Assembly: GCA_937871705.1 (NCBI GenBank)
Contig: CALMOO010000453.1
Location: 7,305-14,649, forward strand
Reading direction: 5' to 3'
Origin: an uncultured Hymenobacter sp.
Lineage (GTDB): Bacteria > Bacteroidota > Bacteroidia > Cytophagales > Hymenobacteraceae
Length of the DNA stretch: 7,345 bases
Positions within the stretch are counted from its first letter, which is position 1. Every line of letters begins with the position of its first letter. Below, piece by piece: positions 1-5,278 of the stretch. The notes under the pieces were generated by a model that had not been told where the DNA came from, made no database searches, and saw only the letters and a program-made list of their open reading frames with translations. The position numbers and the translations under genes were made by a program.

Positions 1-90
1 GACCAACGGCGTTACGCGGCGGCCACCCAGTGTCTGACAGCGGCCAGCAACTGCTCAGCGAAGACGGGAACAAGAGGCGCAGTCAGTACT

Positions 91-98
91 GACTTTTG
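91..98 (+). promoter_or_regulatory. Candidate -7 promoter element for the first NTF2-like gene
   Basis: GACTTTTG matches the Bacteroidota -7 consensus TAnnTTTG except at its first base. It ends 31 bp before the ATG at 130, a distance similar to that seen at the second NTF2-like gene. No convincing -33 TTTG partner is visible. No Shine-Dalgarno sequence precedes the ATG, which is usual in this phylum. The rest of positions 1-129 shows no gene I can support. Confidence 0.3.
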
Positions 99-129
99 CG
101 CGCGCTCCCCTCCTTTTACCAGAAAGACC

Positions 130-648
130 ATGCAAAAACTACTCGCCCTGCTGGGGGCCCTCTGCTTACTCAGCGGTCCCAGCCATGCCCAAAATCGCCC
201 GCCAGACGAAGCGGCCATCCAGCACACGATTGAGCGGTTCGGCCAAAGCTGGGCCAAAGCTGACTTCACCGATATGGGCGAGTATCTGACGCCCGACTGC
301 CACTGGATCAATGTAGTGGGCATGCACTGGCGCAACTTGAAAGAAGTGCAGTTTGCCCACCAGGCGTTTGCCACGAAGATGCTGAGGGGGGTGGCCGCGC
401 AACCTGTGGAATCCACCCTCAAGTTTGTGACCCCGGATGTAGCTATCGTGTACCTGCGCACGCATATTGGGGCTTTTTATCCACCCGACGGCGTCAATCG
501 CGGCGTCAACAAGCAAGGCGACAAAGACAATATCGCCACGTTTGTGCTAGTCAAACAAGCTAACCAGTGGCGCATCACCTCGGCCCAGAACAATGACGTG
601 ATTAGCCAGGCCGCAGCCAGCGACCCCGTGCGGCAGATGCCCAAATAA
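130..648 (+). CDS. Exported SgcJ/EcaC-like NTF2-fold (SnoaL/DUF4440-type) protein
   Basis: This 172-residue protein begins with a signal peptide: a short basic start, a Leu-rich core, and a likely cleavage after SHA at about residue 20 (SHA|QNRPP). Export to the periplasm is therefore likely. The remaining ~150 residues have the order of an NTF2-like alpha+beta cone. An amphipathic helix (about 26-44, EAAIQHTIERFGQSWAKADF) is followed by a YLTPDCHWINVVG strand region (52-64). Later strands are VAIVYLRTHIG (about 104-114) and the closing pair NIATFVLVKQANQWRITSAQNND (about 134-156), the usual signature of the SgcJ/EcaC subgroup. Family members bind or act on small hydrophobic molecules, but the substrate cannot be read from sequence. 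The gene stands alone on its strand, 339 bp before the AraC gene. The ATG at 130 is the only start giving a clean signal peptide. Fold assignment is fairly sure; function is unknown. Confidence 0.85.
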   Translation: MQKLLALLGALCLLSGPSHAQNRPPDEAAIQHTIERFGQSWAKADFTDMGEYLTPDCHWINVVGMHWRNLKEVQFAHQAFATKMLRGVAAQPVESTLKFVTPDVAIVYLRTHIGAFYPPDGVNRGVNKQGDKDNIATFVLVKQANQWRITSAQNNDVISQAAASDPVRQMPK

Positions 649-987
649 GCAGCGAGTCCCTTGCCGGCAAGTTGGAACGCATTCCCCGTACGTGCTGAGT
701 CGGCGGCTTGCGCTCCCTGTTTGACAACCCTCCTCCTAGCGACGCGCCTTTGACTACTAACAGGTAAGCGCACGCAGTTCGCTTGGTTGAATCACCGACG
801 CGCACCCTCCAACGCGCACGTTCCTTTTTGGGAGATCAGGTTACGGGAAGGTGGCGTTGACTAGCTTACGCTGATTGGAGCGCGGTTCACCACCGCAGGC
901 GCTGGTGAGGGAGTTGCTTTCCGTATCTTTCCCTCGCTCAGGCAAGCAGCGCTGCTCGCCGTTCCACTGCGTGGCCTACCCGTCGTG
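649..987 (+). other. Intergenic region upstream of the AraC gene, with repeated GCGCAC motifs
   Basis: No coding sequence is supported here. It contains a perfect 12-bp palindrome, CTTGCCGGCAAG (660-671), just past the stop of the upstream gene; no T-run follows, so it is not a standard terminator. It also has a scatter of related motifs: GACGCGCC (741-748), AAGCGCAC (766-773), GACGCGCAC (797-805) and AACGCGCAC (811-819). The last two share an 8-bp direct repeat spaced 14 bp apart. TATCTTTC (924-931) is one base off the TAnnTTTG -7 consensus and lies 56 bp before the AraC start. AraC-type regulators often bind direct repeats, so autoregulation is possible, but that is inference. Confidence 0.4.
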
Positions 988-1821
988 ATGGATATCTACT
1001 ATCGGACCTGTCCGCCTTCTGCGCACCTGCAGCCCTTCATCCGGGAACTGCTGCTGCTCGACCTCGTGGCGGGCCCCGGCGAAGTGGTGCCGGCCAAGAC
1101 CCTGGCGGCCAATACCGAGCAGTGTCTCGTGTTCTACCTCCGAGGCCAAGTAACGGCCGTTAACCCCGCCTCGGGCACGCGCACCGTGTATGCCCCGATT
1201 GCGCTCAATGGGACCCAGCCCACCCGGTTTGACGTCTATAGCGACTCGCCCTTCCGCCTGCTATCGGTGCAGTTTCAGCCCGGCGTGCTGACTAAGTTCC
1301 TGCGTCTACCCCTGCCCGAGTTTACCAACGTCCGCATCGACGCGGAAGCCGTGCTAGGAGCCGAAATCCGCCAGGTGCAGGAGCAACTCGTCAATGCCCC
1401 CACCTACGCGGCCATCCTGCAGCAGGTCGAGGTGTACCTGTGGCGGCGCATTCAGTGCTTGCGCCTCACGTTTGCGCCCTTTGACCGCGCCCTGCAGGCC
1501 CTGGCAGCCACGCCCCACGGCTACGCGCTCGACCAACTGGCGCACGACGCTTGCCTTTCGGTGAGCCAGTTGGAGCGGCGCTTTGTGCAGCAACTCGGCG
1601 TGGGGCCTAAACTCTACACGCGCATTGCTCGCTTTAGCCAGGCCCACGCCCTCAAGCATGTCCGGCCGGCACTGGACTGGCTGCACGTAGCCGTGGCCTG
1701 CGGGTATTACGACTACCAGCACCTGGTGAAGGACTTCTGGCAGTTCGCGCACGCCACCCCGCCCGTGCTGTTGCTAGTCCAGGCCCAAGCTCTCGACCGG
1801 CTGGCGCGCCTACTAAGCTAA
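988..1821 (+). CDS. AraC-family transcriptional regulator
   Basis: This 277-residue cytoplasmic DNA-binding regulator has an N-terminal effector or dimer domain (about 1-150). It is of the type starting with YYRTCPPSAHLQPFIRELLL and containing the strand pairs NTEQCLVFYLRGQV and PFRLLSVQFQPG, resembling the DUF6597-type sensing domain. The C-terminal AraC DNA-binding domain holds two helix-turn-helix units. The first is near 179-204 (LDQLAHDACLSVSQLERRF), followed by the linker GVGPKLYTRIARF. The second is near 231-258 (WLHVAVACGYYDYQHLVKDF, then HATP). The ATG at 988 is preferred to the adjacent GTG at 985 because ATG is the common start; the difference is one residue. No Shine-Dalgarno is visible. 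The gene lies between two exported NTF2-like genes on the same strand (339 bp upstream gap, 75 bp downstream gap), which makes them plausible targets. The effector is unknown. Confidence 0.92.
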   Translation: MDIYYRTCPPSAHLQPFIRELLLLDLVAGPGEVVPAKTLAANTEQCLVFYLRGQVTAVNPASGTRTVYAPIALNGTQPTRFDVYSDSPFRLLSVQFQPGVLTKFLRLPLPEFTNVRIDAEAVLGAEIRQVQEQLVNAPTYAAILQQVEVYLWRRIQCLRLTFAPFDRALQALAATPHGYALDQLAHDACLSVSQLERRFVQQLGVGPKLYTRIARFSQAHALKHVRPALDWLHVAVACGYYDYQHLVKDFWQFAHATPPVLLLVQAQALDRLARLLS

Positions 1822-1862
1822 TAATGCGGATTTTTTACCACTACGCCCTCGGAGGCGGCAAG

Positions 1863-1870
1863 TAGGTTTG
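1863..1870 (+). promoter_or_regulatory. Bacteroidota -7 promoter element for the second NTF2-like gene
   Basis: TAGGTTTG is an exact match to the Bacteroidota primary sigma -7 consensus TAnnTTTG. It ends 26 bp before the ATG at 1897, leaving a short leader of about 20 nt. A clear -33 TTTG is not seen at the expected spacing. An independent promoter here would mean that the downstream gene need not be co-transcribed with the AraC gene despite the 75-bp gap. Confidence 0.5.
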
Positions 1871-1896
1871 CGCCCGTATTCCAGCCTCCCTCTCCT

Positions 1897-2346
1897 ATGA
1901 CACAGTTTCTCGGCTTAGGCATTGCCCTACTCGTTTCCGCGGCCCCGGCGTGGGCCCAATCCCCTCACCAAGCTGAGGCGGACATCCTGCGGCTCGAAGC
2001 CTTGGAAATTACGACCGTGCAGCGGGGGGACACCCTGGCCCTGCGTCAGCTCTGGCACCAGGAGTTTGTAGTCAATAACCCCTATAATCAAATCGTGACC
2101 CGGCCCCAGATCCTGGCCTTTATGCGCCAAGGCCAACGCGACTATTCGACCGTGGAGCGCGTGGTCGAGCGCGTGACGCTGGTCGATAACCTGGCCATTG
2201 CTATGGGGCACGAAATCGTGACGCCGCAGCGCGCTACGCGGTTTGCCGGCAAAGTAGAACGGCGGCAGTACACCGGCATCCGGCTGAAAACGAAAGCCGG
2301 CTGGCGACTCACCGCTCGCCAAGCTAGCATTGTGGCGGTGAAGTAA
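1897..2346 (+). CDS. Exported DUF4440/NTF2-like protein
   Basis: This 149-residue protein has a signal peptide (MTQFLGLGIALLVSAAPAWA, cleavage probably after AWA at 20) and a single NTF2-like domain of DUF4440 type. The domain begins with a long helix, ILRLEALEITTVQRGDTLAL (30-49), where the ILxLE...A...D pattern is typical. It continues with LWHQEFVVNNPYN (52-64), VTRPQILAFMRQG (67-79), VTLVDNLAIAMGHEIVTP (93-110), and the closing strands QYTGIRLKTKAGWRLTARQASIV (124-146), whose GWRL-AR-AS end is the family hallmark. It is likely periplasmic. No catalytic residues can be assigned, and many relatives have no known activity. It is only distantly similar to the 172-residue NTF2-like protein upstream, so a recent duplication is unlikely. 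It has its own good -7 promoter element. The gene ends 47 bp before mobile-element debris. Confidence 0.85.
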   Translation: MTQFLGLGIALLVSAAPAWAQSPHQAEADILRLEALEITTVQRGDTLALRQLWHQEFVVNNPYNQIVTRPQILAFMRQGQRDYSTVERVVERVTLVDNLAIAMGHEIVTPQRATRFAGKVERRQYTGIRLKTKAGWRLTARQASIVAVK

Positions 2347-2356
2347 GCAAGAGCTT

Positions 2357-2368
2357 TTGCCTCTCGAA
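2357..2368 (+). repeat. Left copy of a 12-bp direct repeat flanking the mobile debris
   Basis: TTGCCTCTCGAA occurs here and again, perfectly and in the same orientation, at 3131-3142. The two copies enclose the broken recombinase and the transposase stub. This copy lies 11 bp after the stop of the upstream NTF2-like gene. It could be a target-site or attachment-core duplication, or chance. Confidence 0.45.
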
Positions 2369-2393
2369 GACTTGCTAAGGCAGTTTGGCGCTG

Positions 2394-2796
2394 TTAAGTT
2401 GCTTTCGTAAGCAGGCGCTGGACGCCCATTGGGTAGAAGGCCTTCCCGTGCCGGGTAGTGTAACCCGACCGGTTGAGCTGCTCAGCAATCGCCCGCAAAT
2501 TGGCCCCGTTGGCCCACAACAGCGCCGCGAACTGCGCGGCCTGTCGATTGTTGACATTGGGTGGCGCATTCACCTGGCGCGCCGCTAAGCCCTTGAGCTT
2601 GGCCTCGTCCGTGAGGTTAGCTGGGGTACCCAGGATAAACCCCCTCGCCTTCTTTGCCGCCAGGGCATCCCGGGTGCGGGTAGAAATAGTCGTAGCTTCC
2701 TTCTGCGCCTCGGCTGCTAGGATGTGCAGGGTAGGTAAACTCATCGGCGGCCGGTAGGTACACGGCCTGAAAGCGCACCCGACTCTCCATCAAGGT
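2394..2796 (-). pseudogene. Truncated and frameshifted serine recombinase (resolvase/invertase family)
   Basis: Only the C-terminal part of a serine site-specific recombinase remains. In the last frame (2744 down to the stop at 2394) one reads LHILAAEAQKEA, then ISTRTRDALAAKKARGFILG (end of the catalytic domain and long E-helix), and then a resolvase-type helix-turn-helix: NLRAIAEQLNRSGYTTRHGK. The preceding segment is in another frame: TLMESRVRFQAVYLPAADEFT. The two join perfectly as DEFT-LHIL if one copy of the tandem GGTA at 2730-2737 is removed, so a 4-bp duplication caused the frameshift. Everything upstream of about 2796 is missing, including the nucleophile serine and most of the catalytic domain, and a stop codon lies a little further up. 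The protein cannot recombine DNA. Members of this family act as resolvases or invertases in mobile elements, so this marks an old insertion. The family call is confident. Confidence 0.85.
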
Positions 2797-2812
2797 GGCC
2801 CTTATGGGATTA

Positions 2813-2827
2813 ATTACTATTAGTAAT
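2813..2827. repeat. Short AT-rich inverted repeat at the edge of the recombinase remnant
   Basis: ATTACT-ATT-AGTAAT is a perfect 6-bp inverted repeat with a 3-bp centre. It sits about 17 bp past the point where recombinase homology stops and 14 bp before a possible IS end. It could be a binding or recombination site, or simply AT-rich flank. Confidence 0.35.
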
Positions 2828-2840
2828 CAACTGCTTATAT

Positions 2841-2990
2841 TGAGGCGACCTAGGGACAACGGATAGAAGGGGGATGTATATTTCTTCTGTTATGGCAGCA
2901 AAAACCAGCGGGGCGTCGCCCGACAAACGGCGCAAATACGACGAGGCGTTTAAAGCCAAGCCCCTGCGCCTAGCCAGCGAGAGCCGCTAG
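2841..2990 (+). pseudogene. IS3-family transposase OrfA N-terminal stub
   Basis: An ATG at 2892 (alternative in-frame ATG at 2874) opens a 32-codon frame ending with TAG at 2988-2990. It includes the stretch KRRKYDEAFKAKPLRLASES, which resembles the start of IS3-type OrfA transposases (HTH_Tnp_1), where the usual continuation is EALRLASES followed by S/T-Q and the helix-turn-helix. Here the frame stops straight after ESR, and I cannot find the rest of the transposase downstream in any frame. It is therefore a decayed remnant, not a working IS. The sequence from 2841 starts TGAGGCGACC; many IS3 elements begin with TGA, so the former left end may lie there, but no matching right end was found. 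TATATTTC (2877-2884) resembles a -7 element. The family call rests on a short segment. Confidence 0.6.
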
Positions 2991-3130
2991 AAAGATTGTT
3001 CTGCCATCGTTTTGTCTGAGAGTTAGCGAATTGATAGCATATATAATAGGAATAGGGCGAAAATAGCTTATCTGTTCGAGCATATCAAAGGAGCCGGCAC
3101 ATCTGTTTGTGAGTGCTGCAAAAGTTATTA

Positions 3131-3142
3131 TTGCCTCTCGAA
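3131..3142 (+). repeat. Right copy of the 12-bp direct repeat flanking the mobile debris
   Basis: TTGCCTCTCGAA is identical to the copy at 2357-2368 and lies in the same orientation, 774 bp away. The bases on either side differ, so the repeat unit is exactly 12 bp. It lies beyond the recognisable sorting domain of the minus-strand pseudogene. Confidence 0.45.
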
Positions 3143-3158
3143 TCACGTCTGTCTACAC

Positions 3159-3181
3159 AAAAAGGGGCTCTTCGCGAAGCT
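3159..3181 (-). terminator. Weak terminator-like hairpin and T-run, minus strand
   Basis: Read on the minus strand, an interrupted palindrome around CTTCGCGAAG (3170-3179) is followed by GAGCCCC and a run of five T (3163-3159). The stem is short and interrupted, so terminator strength would be low. Its place just after the minus-strand secreted-protein gene makes it a candidate for that gene's original end. Confidence 0.25.
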
Positions 3182-3196
3182 AATCCTAACCGCTGG

Positions 3197-4976
3197 TTAG
3201 TAGAGGAAACCCCGCCCACTAGGTGCATCGCTTCCCCGCTGAAGGAAAAGTAGCCACCGAGATATTCCGTCGCCACCGCCACGCGGCAGTTTATGGGCTG
3301 GCCCGCCAGCTCGGCCCGCAGCACGTAGATGCCCGCCGTCAGGCCGCGTAGGGAGAGTGCACCCGCGGAGCCGGTCGGCGGGGCGAAGGCGCAGGCCGGC
3401 CGGGGCCGGGCCGGTGGGCGAGTAGCGCAGGCGCACCTCATTGACGGCTGGGTTCGGAAACACCCCAAAGCCCAGCGCGACCGCCGCGCGGGCAGCGGTG
3501 CCGAGCAGCGAGCCGGAGGATTGCACCCGCGCGGCAAGGATGTCCTGGTTCACTCCCCCGGCACCCACTGTGGCCCAGTACACCTGCACTGAGCCATTGG
3601 ACTGGCTCACGGGCGCATGGTCCAGGTACGTAGCCGTGGCATCCAAAAAATTGACCTGATTGCCCGCCACCGAGCTCAGCGCCACCCCGTTGCCGGCAAA
3701 CGCGGCACCGCCCGTCGGCAAAAGCTTCTGGGCCTGAAAAGTGATACTTGTTCGGTAGAAAGCCATCACCGAGCCGTTGTCGGATGGCACCAGCCGGGGA
3801 CGCAGGTACTGCGCCGGCTGGTCGTAGACGGGTACGCCGTCGGGGCTCCAGGCCAGGTTGCCGGCCGCGTCTATTTTCTGGGCGTAGCAGTTGTAGCTGG
3901 TTGTTCCCAGTCGATTATCTTCCCACACCATCCACAGGGCGTTGTTGTGCCAGATGGCGTGCGGATTAGCTTGGCGCGCGAGGCGAAGGTGCACAAACTC
4001 ACGTAGCCGGGACTAGGCCAGCCCAACGCGCCGGTGGGCAATATTTTCGATACCAGCGCGTCGCCGCCGAACGAGGTCCAGGCCACGTAGAGGTTGCCGG
4101 CCGGGTCGAGCACGGGCTGCAGGGTGCCATCGCCCCGGCCCGCTTGCCCGTACGCTGAAAGCACCGTATTAGCGCTCCACATTGCACTGGCGCCGTGAAA
4201 GCGCTGGACCTGTATGCCAATGGAGTACGAGCTGTGCACAACCAGGTAGAAACCGTCGGCCCCATCGCCGAGCGTGCGATAGTTCGGCACCGGGTAGTTG
4301 TTGGGCGAATTCACGCTGACCTGGTTCGCGTTGTTGGCCCAGCGCACGGCGCCTGTCGGGCTCACCTCGTTAAAAGTGAAGCGGGTGCTGCCCCCACTAA
4401 TGGACAGGTCGTGAGTGATGATAGCACCCGTGCTGGTGGGGATGATGTTCAGCCCATTCTCCGAGACGTAGATGACGCCGGGCGATGTTGAATTGTCACG
4501 ACGAGCGACCAAAGCAGGCTGGGCCCAGAGCGGCGTGCCGGCCGCGTCGTAGTACTGGCAGCGCACGCTGTCGCCGCCAATGGTAAAGGCGCCCTGCACC
4601 CAGGCTACCAGCAGGCCGCTCTGCCAGGGCACGGCTTTCATGCCCCAGATTTCGCGCCCCCGGGTCTGGAACAGGCGCAGGCCGTTGGCAGCCAGCAGCG
4701 GGGTGCCGGCCGCATCAAGGCGCTGCATGTAGAGCGCCGCTCCGGGGCCGCTCTGGCTGCCCGCGCGCCGGTCAATCCACACTACGTAAGAGCCCCCGCC
4801 CCGTCGGCAAAAGCCTGCATCTCCAGCTGGTTGCCGGCCGCGCTGCACACGGCAAGCGGCGTGTTTGGGGCAGTCGAAAACTGCGCCTGCGCCGCAAAGC
4901 TCAGCAGCAGGACCAACAGGCCGCTCAGATAGGAAGCCCAGCCGCGCACAGGCAAAAAAGTCGAGGTTGTTTTCAT
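3197..4976 (-). pseudogene. Frameshifted T9SS-secreted protein with propeller-like repeats
   Basis: The gene starts at the ATG at 4976 with a clear signal peptide (about 32 residues: MKTTST, a hydrophobic core LSGLLVLLLSF, then AAQAQ). The reading frame then changes at least three times. Near 4793-4797, a C5 run, one base appears missing, and the reading continues as GGSYVVWIDRR. Near 3971-4010, perhaps the (CG)n run around 3974-3980, the frame moves to QANPHAIWHNNALWMVWED. Near 3362-3364, or slightly upstream, it moves to GALSLRGLTAGIYVLR. Across these frames are eight degenerate repeats of the type QxxDxxGxxxW, each preceded by a strand such as YVVWIDRR or NLYVAW. This suggests a secreted beta-propeller or adhesin-like surface protein. 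The C-terminus (GVFPNPAVNEVRLRY ... GIYVLRAELAGQPI) is a type A T9SS sorting domain, directing outer-membrane export. Its middle is shorter than usual and its stop is unclear: 3197 is the stop in one frame, 3085 in the other. Sequencing errors could explain some lesions. Confidence 0.85.
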
Positions 4977-5278
4977 GGACGTAAGTTTTAGGGCAGAAGC
5001 TGGCTATCGGAGGGAACCTTGCTGGCCCGCGCACCCACTGAAAAAGGAAGTGCTGGAGCGATTGCAAAGCACGGGCGAACGGCCCCGATGGGCATTTGCG
5101 CACGTTGCGAATGTTTTTGCGAAGGTTGCGCCGGCGCGCTTTGTCGGGTTCGGCCCCGCAAAATCAGGGGCAAGACGTTAGCAGTTGGCGAGGTAATAAT
5201 AGGCTGACTATCAAGATCGCCAGCTTTACCTTAGCGGTGTGGGTCCGGTAGCGTTGCCTTTCGCGCCCGCTGCCGCCG
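4977..5278. other. Divergent intergenic region with TTGCG repeats
   Basis: This 302-bp region separates the minus-strand secreted-protein pseudogene from the plus-strand kinase and must hold both promoters; no gene is supported in it. Four TTGCG motifs start at 5096, 5105, 5117 and 5126. They form two copies of TTGCGnAnGTTGCG offset by 21 bp, about two helical turns, as expected of a regulator's binding sites. The spacing is seen directly; the role is inference. Confidence 0.4.
5225..5256 (+). promoter_or_regulatory. Candidate -33/-7 promoter of the kinase gene
   Basis: TTTA (5225-5228), 20 bp, then TAGCGTTG (5249-5256) matches the Bacteroidota TTTG-N20-TAnnTTTG pattern with one mismatch in each element. 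It ends 22 bp before the ATG at 5279. The spacing is right but neither box is perfect. Confidence 0.3.

Larger units (their letters stand above)
2991..3196. other. AT-richer spacer without a supported gene
   Basis: Between the transposase stub and the end of the secreted-protein pseudogene the sequence is visibly AT-richer than its surroundings (for example GCATATATAATAGG near 3038-3051). It contains no convincing coding segment. It carries the right copy of the 12-bp direct repeat and a weak terminator-like site for the minus strand. It is probably residue of the inserted mobile DNA. Confidence 0.45.

Noticed and set aside
12..461. Long minus-strand open frame overlapping the first NTF2-like gene, ending VRHWVAAA
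   Set aside because: It lies opposite a gene with a clear signal peptide and family signature, and its composition (many W, S, R) is that of a shadow frame. Its short tail in 1-129 is not enough to call a gene.
1354..1752. 132-codon minus-strand frame opposite the AraC gene
   Set aside because: It is antisense to the recognisable AraC DNA-binding domain and shows no domain of its own.
2346..2376. Inverted repeat AGCAAG (2346-2351) / CTTGCT (2371-2376) after the second NTF2-like gene as a terminator
   Set aside because: The stem is only 6 bp with a 19-nt loop and no T-run after it.
2394..3142. CRISPR array, tRNA or rRNA in the AT-richer mobile region
   Set aside because: No regularly spaced repeats and no tRNA-like arms or conserved rRNA segments were seen.
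4977..5103. Extension of the secreted protein upstream to a start at 5103
   Set aside because: That frame reads as shadow sequence until about 4793. The signal peptide in the other frame, starting at 4976, is the true N-terminus.
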